NCBI GenBank assembly: GCA_027489095.1
Contig: JAIYAL010000126.1
Coordinates: 1 to 44,577, forward strand
Length of the DNA: 44,577 nt
Reading direction: 5' to 3'
From: Erythrobacteraceae bacterium
GTDB lineage: Bacteria; Pseudomonadota; Alphaproteobacteria; Sphingomonadales; Sphingomonadaceae
Under the pieces are notes generated by a model. It searched no databases, was not told the DNA's origin, and worked only from the letters and a program-made list of their open reading frames with translations. Position numbers and translations under genes: made by a program. Position 1 is the first letter of the stretch. The number at the start of each line of letters is the position of its first letter. Positions 34,308 to 42,013 of the stretch are shown here, in pieces.

Positions 34308-35789
34308 GTGACAGACGCTGCCGATAACACCGACATGACGGCAAGCTCGGCAACCCTGCGGCCGCGATTGTCCCTGGCGAGCAAACTTGCCTATTCGGTC
34401 GGCTCGGTTGCCTTCGGGCTGAAAGCGGTCGCGATCGGCATGGTCATGCTGTTCTACAATCAGGTTATGGGGCTTGGCGCGGGGCAAGTCTCGATCGCGA
34501 TCGGCATTGCCCTGATCGTCGATGCGTTCGCCAGCCCGGTTATCGGGCAGATGTCGGATGCGTGGCGGTCGCCTTGGGGGCGGCGCCACCCGTTCATGTA
34601 TGCCGCTGCGATCCCGGCGGCAGTTTCAGTCTGGGCGCTTCTCAATCCGCCGCACGACTGGGGACCAGACGCACTGTTTGCCTATATGACAGCATGCATT
34701 ATCGCCGCCCGGGTCGCGATTGCGATGTTTGAAATTCCCAACTCTTCGCTGCTGCCCGAATTGGTGCCTGATTATGACCAACGCACCGTGCTCGCGAGCT
34801 ATCGCTATCTGTTCGGCATTGTCGTCCCGGTCGCGGTTGTGATCTTGGCCTACACCATGCTGCTAAAGCCGTTCGTCAATGCCGAAGGGCAACAGTTGCC
34901 GGGGCAGCTCAACCCGGCCGGCTACGCCAATCTGGGCGCGTTGCTTGCGGCGTTGATCTTTGCTGCAATCGTGATTTCGGCGGCAGGTACCCACCGTGAG
35001 ATCCGCTATATGGCCGAGCCTGAGCGCCATGCTTCGTTGGCCGATCTGCTGGCGACGATGCGTACCACGCTGCTTAATCGCAACTTGGTGGTTGTCATGC
35101 TGTCGGGCGTCATTTCCGGGATCGGCACCGGGCTCGTCGGCGGGCTGGGCGATTATTTCAACACCTACTTCTGGGAACTCAGCGCCAATCAGATTTCGTT
35201 CGTAGCGGGTGCCGCTGGTCTTGCCCCGTTTGCCGCTGTTGCCGTTGGCCCTTGGCTGGCGCGCCGCTCCGGCAAGAAGACCGCAATCCTGCTGACGTTT
35301 TTCCTATCGGTGTTTTTCGGCATTCTGCCGATGAGCTTGCGCCTGCTAGGCTGGCTGCCAGCGAACGGCCATCCGCTGATCTTACCGATGCTGGCCATCG
35401 ATTCTTTCTTCGCGGTGGTGTTCGCAGTCATCGGCATCATCATCGCCACCTCGATGATGGCCGATATCGTCGAACACGTGCAGGTAGAAACCGGACGGCG
35501 CTCGGAAGGGTTGATCTTTGCGGCCGATACAATGCTCAAGCAGATCGTCACTGGGGTCGGATCGATGGGCACAGGCTTCATTCTGCAGGCGGTGCGGTTT
35601 CCGCAGCAAGCCGTGCCCGGGCAGGTGCCAACAAGAGTGCTCAACCACCTGGCGTTGATCTACCTGCCGATCAATGCGCTCACGAGCTTTGCCGCGATTG
35701 CGGCAATTTCCTTTTACGCGATCAGCCGCACCGATCACTTGCGCAATCTCGCCGCCGTTGCTGCGCGCGCCAAAGGAACGGCCCCATGA
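34308..35789 (+). CDS. MFS transporter of the GPH (sugar:cation symporter) type
   Basis: 493 aa with about 12 membrane helices (for example AVAIGMVMLFYNQVMGLGAG, VVVMLSGVISGIGTGLVGGL). The loop DAFASPVIGQMSDAWRSPWGRRHPFMY is the GPH/MFS_2 signature. Such permeases cotransport sugars or related solutes with cations; distant members in sphingomonads accompany catabolic clusters. The gene begins at GTG, one base after the TonB stop (ATG at 34335 is an alternative), so it is translationally coupled. It overlaps the next gene by ATGA. It likely brings the imported compound into the cytoplasm. Confidence 0.85.
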   Translation: MTDAADNTDMTASSATLRPRLSLASKLAYSVGSVAFGLKAVAIGMVMLFYNQVMGLGAGQVSIAIGIALIVDAFASPVIGQMSDAWRSPWGRRHPFMYAAAIPAAVSVWALLNPPHDWGPDALFAYMTACIIAARVAIAMFEIPNSSLLPELVPDYDQRTVLASYRYLFGIVVPVAVVILAYTMLLKPFVNAEGQQLPGQLNPAGYANLGALLAALIFAAIVISAAGTHREIRYMAEPERHASLADLLATMRTTLLNRNLVVVMLSGVISGIGTGLVGGLGDYFNTYFWELSANQISFVAGAAGLAPFAAVAVGPWLARRSGKKTAILLTFFLSVFFGILPMSLRLLGWLPANGHPLILPMLAIDSFFAVVFAVIGIIIATSMMADIVEHVQVETGRRSEGLIFAADTMLKQIVTGVGSMGTGFILQAVRFPQQAVPGQVPTRVLNHLALIYLPINALTSFAAIAAISFYAISRTDHLRNLAAVAARAKGTAP

Positions 35790-36682
35790 TCCACCCAGCC
35801 TTGCAGGATGCCCAGACTGTCGCCGTGCCCGGCGCGCAGACTTATACTTTCCAATCGGCGGTGACGGGACGCGCCTATCGCATCTTTGTCGCCGTGCCCG
35901 ATGCGCCCGCGCCGGAAGGCGGGTTTCCGGTCCTGTATCTGCTCGATGGCGATCTGCATTTCCCTCCGGCCGCACACTATGCGCGGTTCGGTGCGCTGGG
36001 CGGGGAATTGCGCGCCGCCGTGATCGTCGGCATCGGCTATACGGGCGAACCTGCCGAGGCAATGCTGGCACGGTTTACCGAGCTTTCGCTACCCGCATCC
36101 GCGGCCTGGATCGCAGGACTGGCGTTCACGATCCCCGGCCTCGTCGCCGAGAATACCGGCGGCATCGATGGCTTTCTGGCGATGATCGAAACCGAGCTCA
36201 AGCCCGCGATTGCCACGTTGGGTAGCATCGATGCAGCCAACCAAAGCCTGTTCGGCCATTCACTCGGCGGGCTGGCGGTACTGCGCGCGCTGTTCACCGC
36301 GCCTGCCGCCTATCGCACCTTCATCGCCTCAAGCCCCTCGATCTGGTGGGCAGACCGCGCAATTCTTGCCGGGGAAGCCGGGTTGGCCGCGGCGCTCTCA
36401 GGCAGCAACGCGCGGCCGCGTGTGCTGATAACCGCAGGGGCTAACGAAGCCGCGCCAGAACCGTCCGCGCTGCGCTTTTTCAAAACCCGCGCCGAAGCCG
36501 AAGCCTCTACGGCGCGTTCACGGATGGTCGCCAATGCTACGGAACTCGGTGATCGTTTGCAGGCGCTCGGCCTGGCCGATGTGCACACTACGGTGTTTGC
36601 GGATGAAGGCCATGGCTCGGTAACCCCGGCCGTGCTTGGCCGCGCGCTCACTCTTGCGCTGGCGGTGGACACTTGCGCATGA
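35786..36682 (+). CDS. Esterase D/IroE-type serine hydrolase
   Basis: 298 aa alpha/beta hydrolase of the PF00756 esterase type: VLYLLDGDLHFPPAAHYARF, the nucleophile Ser159 in LFGHSLGGLAVLRALF, and a His in FADEGHGSVTPAVL. Relatives hydrolyse trilactone siderophores (Fes/IroE) or acyl esters. No signal peptide, so probably cytoplasmic. The start at 35786 is fixed by the ATGA overlap with the transporter gene. It is the first of three serine hydrolases in this operon, which suggests stepwise removal of ester groups from an imported compound. Confidence 0.82.
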   Translation: MIHPALQDAQTVAVPGAQTYTFQSAVTGRAYRIFVAVPDAPAPEGGFPVLYLLDGDLHFPPAAHYARFGALGGELRAAVIVGIGYTGEPAEAMLARFTELSLPASAAWIAGLAFTIPGLVAENTGGIDGFLAMIETELKPAIATLGSIDAANQSLFGHSLGGLAVLRALFTAPAAYRTFIASSPSIWWADRAILAGEAGLAAALSGSNARPRVLITAGANEAAPEPSALRFFKTRAEAEASTARSRMVANATELGDRLQALGLADVHTTVFADEGHGSVTPAVLGRALTLALAVDTCA

Positions 36683-37767
36683 CCGGCCAGAGCTGTTTCG
36701 CCGCAGACTATGCGCAGGCGCGCGATATGTTTTGCGCCGCTGCCCGCGCTGCCGATGCCGCAATCGAATCCATTCCCCATCCTGATCCCGGGCCCAGTGG
36801 CGGCGTTTTGTCATGCGACACCGCCTGGCTCGGCCCGAAAACCGCGCCGCATGTGCTGGTAACGATCTCGGGCACGCACGGGGTTGAGGGATTCGCCGGT
36901 TCGGGCGCGCAAGTCGATGCACTTCGCCGGATCGCCGGCAGCAGCTTGCCCGCCGATGTCGCGGTGCTGATGGTCCATGCCATCAATCCGCATGGCTTTG
37001 CATGGGCAAGGCGCGTGACCGAGGACAATATCGATCTTAATCGCAACTGGATCGATTTCACCGCGCCGCTGCCTCTAAACAAGGGGCATGATGCGCTCGC
37101 GCCTGCGCTCTACCCCACCGAATGGAACGATGCGGCGCAGGCCGCGCTACTGGCCGGGATCACCGATTATGCTGCGCAGCACGGCGCAGCGGCGATGCAG
37201 GCAGCAATCAGCGGCGGCCAGTATTGCCACCCTCGAGGCATTTTTTATGGCGGCGCAAAGCCGGGCTGGTCGCGGCGCACCCAAACCGCGTTGCTGACAG
37301 GAATGCTGGGTCACGCCGAGCAGGTCGTGATCATCGATTTCCACACCGGTCTCGGGCCGCGCGGCATCGGCGAACAGATCGTCACAGTGCCGCGGTCCAG
37401 TCCGCAGTTCGCGCGGGCATCCGCATTCTTCGGCGCAGCGATCACCTCCACGCATGATGGCAGTTCCAGCTCTGCAGTCCTTGTCGGCGATGGGCTGAGC
37501 GCGGCCCCGGCCCTGCTGCCCCATGCCAAAGTCACGGCAATGGCGCTCGAATTCGGCACCGTGCCGGAGGATCAGGTTGTCGCCGCGCTGGCTGCCGATG
37601 CCTGGCTCCACGCGCACGGCGATCCGCTTTCGCCGCAGGGCCGCGCGATCAGCGCAAATGTGCGCCGCGCCTTTTACGATGATAGTACCGATTGGCAGGG
37701 CATGGTTGTCTGCCAAGCCTTGCTAGCCTGTCGGCAAGCCATCGCCGCACTACACCGTAAGGCCTGA
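36679..37767 (+). CDS. DUF2817 (M14-like) zinc hydrolase
   Basis: 362 aa. M14/aspartoacylase-like metal motif SGTHGVEGFAGSGAQ (His and Glu ligands near 66-69), DNIDLNRNW (Arg-binding region), IIDFHTGLGPRG (third ligand His, near 221), and LEFGT near the end (candidate catalytic Glu). The family is related to carboxypeptidases and N-acyl amino acid deacylases, so an amide- or peptide-cleaving role is plausible. No signal peptide. The ATG at 36679 overlaps the esterase stop (ATGA); a TTG at 36673 is also in frame. Its place among esterases suggests the substrate carries an amide as well as ester bonds. Confidence 0.82.
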   Translation: MTGQSCFAADYAQARDMFCAAARAADAAIESIPHPDPGPSGGVLSCDTAWLGPKTAPHVLVTISGTHGVEGFAGSGAQVDALRRIAGSSLPADVAVLMVHAINPHGFAWARRVTEDNIDLNRNWIDFTAPLPLNKGHDALAPALYPTEWNDAAQAALLAGITDYAAQHGAAAMQAAISGGQYCHPRGIFYGGAKPGWSRRTQTALLTGMLGHAEQVVIIDFHTGLGPRGIGEQIVTVPRSSPQFARASAFFGAAITSTHDGSSSSAVLVGDGLSAAPALLPHAKVTAMALEFGTVPEDQVVAALAADAWLHAHGDPLSPQGRAISANVRRAFYDDSTDWQGMVVCQALLACRQAIAALHRKA

Positions 37768-37771
37768 AGGG

Positions 37772-38701
37772 ATGATCCTCGCGCATCTCTTCGCGCTTCT
37801 AGGCGGCGCAACCGTTCTGGTAACCGGCATCCGGTTTGCGGCCTGGCGGGCGGACATTCATCGCCGCCTCCTGCGCGGTAGCACTGTCATCCAAACTGCA
37901 CGCGGCGCGGCCGAATATGCCGAGCTTGGCAGCGGCCCCGTCGTGCTCTTGCTGCACGGCACGCCCGGCGGCTATGATCAAACGTTGCGCATGATCGAGG
38001 CCAGCGGGGCGATGGACGGCAAGGCCCGCTTCCTGTGTCCGTCGCGCCCCGGCTATCTGCGCACGCCGCTTGCTTCGGGCCGGAGCCCGGCAGCGCAGGC
38101 CGATCTGTGCGCTGCGCTGCTCGATGTGCTCGACATAGACCGCGCCTTTGTTGTCGGGGCATCGGGCGGTGGACCGGCGGCTGTGCAATTCGCCCTGCGG
38201 TTTCCGGGCCGCTGCAACGGGCTCATACTTGAAGCTGCGGTGACGCAGTCGATCGCGGTTCGAAAATTCCCCATCCCGACGATCCTTGCCGATCTACTGG
38301 TGTATCTGTTCCGCAATTTTGCCATCGCCAAAGCAAGGGCAAGCGCGCCAGATGATCCAGTCCTGGCGCAAATCGCGCGTGGCGTTCTGGAAACCGTAGT
38401 CCCTGTCGGGCCGCGCATGGCGGGGTTTGATAACGACCGTGCTGCGTTTTCGCAGCTGGATGGCTGGCCGTTGGAGCAGATCACGTGCCCGGCGCTCATT
38501 GTTTATGGCACCGCCGACACCGATGTCCCCGCGGCCCATGCGCTCCATGCCCATGCGGCAATCGCGGGTTCACGGCTCGTTGCCATCGCAGGGGCCGATC
38601 ATAACCTATTTGTAACCGAACACGCGCGGCTCAACCACGCTATTGCCGAATTCATGGCAGGCGTCCTTCCAGCCCATCCACCAGAGGCATCGCATACATG
38701 A
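37772..38701 (+). CDS. Alpha/beta hydrolase with N-terminal hydrophobic anchor
   Basis: 309 aa. The start ILAHLFALLGGATVLVTGIRFAAW is a likely membrane anchor or uncleaved signal, followed by a hydrolase core: LLHGTPGGYDQTL (oxyanion region), CPSRPGYLRTP, the nucleophile Ser in VVGASGGGPAAVQF (about 129), Asp in YGTADTDVP, His in AGADHNLF. These are typical of ester, lactone or C-C bond hydrolases. It begins 4 bp after the DUF2817 stop and overlaps the next gene by ATGA. The anchor suggests action at the inner membrane near the transporter. Confidence 0.83.
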   Translation: MILAHLFALLGGATVLVTGIRFAAWRADIHRRLLRGSTVIQTARGAAEYAELGSGPVVLLLHGTPGGYDQTLRMIEASGAMDGKARFLCPSRPGYLRTPLASGRSPAAQADLCAALLDVLDIDRAFVVGASGGGPAAVQFALRFPGRCNGLILEAAVTQSIAVRKFPIPTILADLLVYLFRNFAIAKARASAPDDPVLAQIARGVLETVVPVGPRMAGFDNDRAAFSQLDGWPLEQITCPALIVYGTADTDVPAAHALHAHAAIAGSRLVAIAGADHNLFVTEHARLNHAIAEFMAGVLPAHPPEASHT

Positions 38702-39678
38702 CCAGCAGCCGCCACCTTGTTGATCCCGAACTGCACGCCCTTCTGGATAGCTTCCCGGAATTCGAGCTGTCCGATGCGATCCTGCCCCTTATGCGGGCTG
38801 CCCCGCCGTTCACGCTCGATGCCGATCAGGACGGCTTCGCGGTGGTATCAAGCCAGCGCGTGATCCCTGGCCCCGATGGCGCACCAAACGTTGAAGTCTT
38901 GCTCCATGTGCCAGCCGAAACAGGCGCACTGCGCGGCGCGCTCCTGCACATCCACGGCGGCGGTTACATTGCGGGGTCGGCTGAAATGGGCGTGCCGGCG
39001 CATCGCTTGCTTGCCAATTCGCTCGGGGCGGTTGTGGTCTCGGTCCAGTATCGCCTTGCGCCGGAAACTCGGTTTCCCGGCGCGATTGAAGATTGCTATG
39101 CAGCCTTGGCGTGGCTCACCCGGTCTTGCGCCGAATTCGCGATCGATCCCGCGCGGATCGGGGTCATGGGGGAAAGCGCGGGCGGCGGACTAGCTGCGTC
39201 CCTTGCGCTGATGGCCCGTGATCGCGGTGAATATGCACTGGCATTTCAGCACTTGATCTACCCGATGATTGATGATCGGACCTGTCTCGATCCAGACCCC
39301 CATCCGTTTGCGGGCGAGTTTATATGGACCCCGCACAGCAACGTGTTTGGCTGGGGCGCACTATTAGGTGTTGCTCCCGGCTCGCCGGACGTTTCGCCCT
39401 ACGCCGCCGCCGCGCGGGCTGCCGATCTATCGCGATTGCCGCCCACGTACTTGGCGGTTGGCGCGCTCGATCTGTTTTTGGAAGAGAACTTTGAATATGC
39501 ACGGCGGCTGACAAGGCACGGGGTTTGCGTCGAACTGCATGTCTATCCCGGCGCATTTCACGCCTTCAACATTTCTCCCGATGCGCAAATTTCTTTACAG
39601 GCACAGCGCGACAGCCTGAAAGCACTGAGCCGCGCGCTTGGTCAGGAAAATGGCTCCGGCGGGTCTGAACCGCTATGA
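38698..39678 (+). CDS. Hormone-sensitive-lipase family esterase
   Basis: 326 aa. HSL family signature HIHGGGYIAGS (HGGG near 87), nucleophile motif GESAGGG (near 158), and C-terminal catalytic His in PGAFHAFN. These enzymes hydrolyse short-chain or aryl esters in the cytoplasm. GESAG and HGGG together place it in bacterial family IV. Start by ATGA overlap with the previous hydrolase, and the stop overlaps the ligase start the same way. It is the last hydrolase before CoA activation, so it could release the free acid used by the ligase. Confidence 0.87.
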   Translation: MTSSRHLVDPELHALLDSFPEFELSDAILPLMRAAPPFTLDADQDGFAVVSSQRVIPGPDGAPNVEVLLHVPAETGALRGALLHIHGGGYIAGSAEMGVPAHRLLANSLGAVVVSVQYRLAPETRFPGAIEDCYAALAWLTRSCAEFAIDPARIGVMGESAGGGLAASLALMARDRGEYALAFQHLIYPMIDDRTCLDPDPHPFAGEFIWTPHSNVFGWGALLGVAPGSPDVSPYAAAARAADLSRLPPTYLAVGALDLFLEENFEYARRLTRHGVCVELHVYPGAFHAFNISPDAQISLQAQRDSLKALSRALGQENGSGGSEPL

Positions 39679-41210
39679 CCATAAAGGACTATGTCGCGCT
39701 TGAAAGCGGGACGGTTGAGGGTCTTTTCACCCTTCAGGCTGCAGCCCATGCCGAAAAGACGGCGATCATTTGCGAAGGCGAACAGGTCAGCTATGCCGAG
39801 CTTGACCGCGTGGCAGACCGGGTGGCCACGGCGCTGCAGCGCGACGGCGTTCAACCCAAAGGGGTCGTAGCCATCTGCGCGGGCAGTTCGATTGCGTATA
39901 TAGCCACAATCCTCGGCATCTTGCGCGCTGGTGCCGTGGTGGCCCCCCTCCCTGCAGCAGCTACGGCTGCACAACTTTCGGCGATGGTCGCTGATTGCGG
40001 CGCCTCGCACCTATTTCAGGATAGCGACGTATCATTTAGGGTTGATGTGTCGGTGCGAAACATCGCCTTCGACAACACAGGGAGGGGCGATCCGTTCGCG
40101 GCATGGCTTGCACCTGAAGGTGCACGACCCGCGAAGGTCGGGATCGATCCTGATCAGCCGTTTAACATCATCTATTCATCGGGTACGACCGGAACGCCCA
40201 AAGGCATTGTCCAATCCCAACGCATGCGTTGGTTCATTGCGCTGCGCACCGATCCGCCCGGTTATACGCCAGAAGCAATAACGATCCTTTCGACACCGCT
40301 CTATTCGAACACCACTCTGACCAGCCTGATCCCGACGCTGGCGGGCGGCGGAACAATTGTGCTCATGCCCAAATTCGATGCGCGCCGCTTTCTGCAATTG
40401 TGTGAGGAGCACCGGGTCAATGTCGCGATGCTCGTTCCGGTGCAATACCGCCGGATCCTCGATGTGCCAGATTTCGACGCTTTCGATCTGACCGCGTTTC
40501 ATACGAAGTTTGCAACATCCGCGCCGTTCTCAGCCGAGTTGAAGGCAGAGGTTTTGCGGAGATGGCCCGGCGGGTTGATCGAATACTATGGCATGACCGA
40601 AGGTGGTGGCAGCTGCATGCTGGCGGCGCACGAACATCCCGACAAGTTGCACACCGTCGGCAAACCCATTTTCGGCAATGACATGAAAGTGATCGATGAA
40701 GCAGGCCGCATCCTGCCGCCAGGTTCGCACGGGGAGATCGTTGGCCGGTCGGTTACTATGATGAGCGGGTATCACAATCTGCCTGAAAAAACGCAGGAGG
40801 CGCTTTGGGTCAGCCCCGAAGGGTTGTCCTACGTTCGGACGGGCGATCTGGGGATGGTTGATGCTGATGGGTTCTTCACCCTCGTTGGGCGCAAAAAGGA
40901 CATGATCATTTCTGGCGGCATGAATATCTACCCGATCGATCTGGAGCGCGCCTTGCTATCGAACCCGGCGGTTGAAGAGGCGGCTGTCGTCGGGGCACCG
41001 TCACCTGAATGGGGCGAAACGCCTGTCGCATTTGTAACGATCAAGCACCAGGCATCTGCCAATGCCGCAGAGATCAAAAGCCTTGCCAATGCAGGTCTGG
41101 GCAAGATGCAACGGATCACCGAGGTCAGGATCATCGACGCTCTGCCGCGCAGCGCCATCGGCAAGGTCCTGAAACGCGAATTGCTGGCAATGCTAGCGGC
41201 CAAGGCGTGA
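39675..41210 (+). CDS. Acyl-CoA ligase (AMP-binding, ANL superfamily)
   Basis: 511 aa and full length. P-loop IIYSSGTTGTPKGIVQSQ (about 166-183), YYGMTEGGG (A5), TGDLGMVDADGFFTLVGRKKDMIISGG (A7-A8), and the C-terminal Lys in PRSAIGKVLKREL (A10). It activates a carboxylic acid to its CoA thioester with ATP. It is the end of the module 2 operon and is coupled to the HSL gene by ATGA. An acid released by the hydrolases is the likely substrate; 4-hydroxybenzoate-, cinnamate- or medium-chain-type ligases cannot be told apart here. Confidence 0.88.
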   Translation: MTIKDYVALESGTVEGLFTLQAAAHAEKTAIICEGEQVSYAELDRVADRVATALQRDGVQPKGVVAICAGSSIAYIATILGILRAGAVVAPLPAAATAAQLSAMVADCGASHLFQDSDVSFRVDVSVRNIAFDNTGRGDPFAAWLAPEGARPAKVGIDPDQPFNIIYSSGTTGTPKGIVQSQRMRWFIALRTDPPGYTPEAITILSTPLYSNTTLTSLIPTLAGGGTIVLMPKFDARRFLQLCEEHRVNVAMLVPVQYRRILDVPDFDAFDLTAFHTKFATSAPFSAELKAEVLRRWPGGLIEYYGMTEGGGSCMLAAHEHPDKLHTVGKPIFGNDMKVIDEAGRILPPGSHGEIVGRSVTMMSGYHNLPEKTQEALWVSPEGLSYVRTGDLGMVDADGFFTLVGRKKDMIISGGMNIYPIDLERALLSNPAVEEAAVVGAPSPEWGETPVAFVTIKHQASANAAEIKSLANAGLGKMQRITEVRIIDALPRSAIGKVLKRELLAMLAAKA

Positions 41211-41352
41211 GGGCTGCGCCCCCATAAGAACGGCACCCTTCATCGCGCCCCGATTAAACCAAATGCACCCCGGCGACATTCCACGAGGCTCAGCAGGAGA
41301 TCGCTGCCCGGAACTGCACACAAAGGTCTCCACGATCGCACCAAGGCCACCC

Positions 41353-41637
41353 CTATCCCGCTAACAGATCCGCAAATTGCTTGCGCAGCACGGCATTGAG
41401 CACTTCGTCCATGGCATTGCGCGGGAATTCGACGACAATATGGATGGCCGTGGGCCGCTTGAACAGGGCCGGCTTTTCCATCGCTGCCGCGTGAATCGCT
41501 GCGGTGACCAAATCCGGGCGGTTCGGGGGTATGATGGCCACCACCGCCTCCCCAAAATCGGGATGCGGAACGCCGATGATCGCCACGTCGGTCACGCCGT
41601 CCACCTGGGCAAGGACCATTTCGAGTTCAACCGGGTA
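41353..41637 (-). pseudogene. C-terminal fragment of a second acyl-CoA ligase
   Basis: About 94 residues starting YPVELEMVLAQVDGVTDVAIIGVPHPDFGEAVVAIIPP and ending VEFPRNAMDEVLNAVLRKQFADLLAG, which is the ANL C-terminal lid domain. The A10 lysine position (usually PRNAMGKV or similar) reads PRNAMDEV. The upstream 400 residues are missing; the reading frame continues to 41694 with unrelated sequence. It lies on the opposite strand to the intact ligase and marks a rearrangement between cargo and backbone. The 142 bp before it (41211-41352) hold nothing I recognise, and neither do 41695-41930. Confidence 0.72.
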
Positions 41638-41931
41638 CGGTCGCAGAAATCCTGCGGGCTCTGGAAAATGAGGCAGCGGACACCGGTCTCCCAAACGCGA
41701 AATTGCCGCGCGACAGGTTTTACAAGAAGCAATTCGCGAGATCCGCTTGCTGTCGGAGGCTCCCTAGCGACCATCGCTGCTTGTGCTCCGCGTTCACCAC
41801 AGAGCCTGGTAGGTCCGCTTTCTCCGGAAAGCAGTCGATTGCCGAAGCCGCCGGGAACGGCAGCTAAGTCCCAGGGTCGGCCAAAGCTGGTCCGAAGCGG
41901 TGATCGCAGCCGTACTTCCATAGACCAAGAG

Positions 41932-42013
41932 GGGAGGGGGCTTTGCCCTGATTGAGCCAGTCAGGCGCCGATGGTCGGCGTGAGTGACGGGCTCGTCATC
42001 AGGAGTGAAGACG
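41932..42013 (+). promoter_or_regulatory. Structured G-rich leader of the parB gene (copy B)
   Basis: AGAGGGGAGGGGGC, then a small GGGC-TTT-GCCC hairpin and a stem CGCCGA (41966-41971)/TCGGCG (41975-41980), then CATCAGGAG and the ATG at 42014. Order and the CATCAGGAG end match copy A at 5969, although the intervening bases differ. It lies just beyond the catabolic cargo, so parB appears to keep its native leader. Confidence 0.5.

Noticed and set aside
41592-41921. 109-aa minus-strand ORF upstream of parB
   Set aside because: Low complexity, no recognisable domain and no ribosome-binding site; partly overlaps the ligase fragment in another frame.
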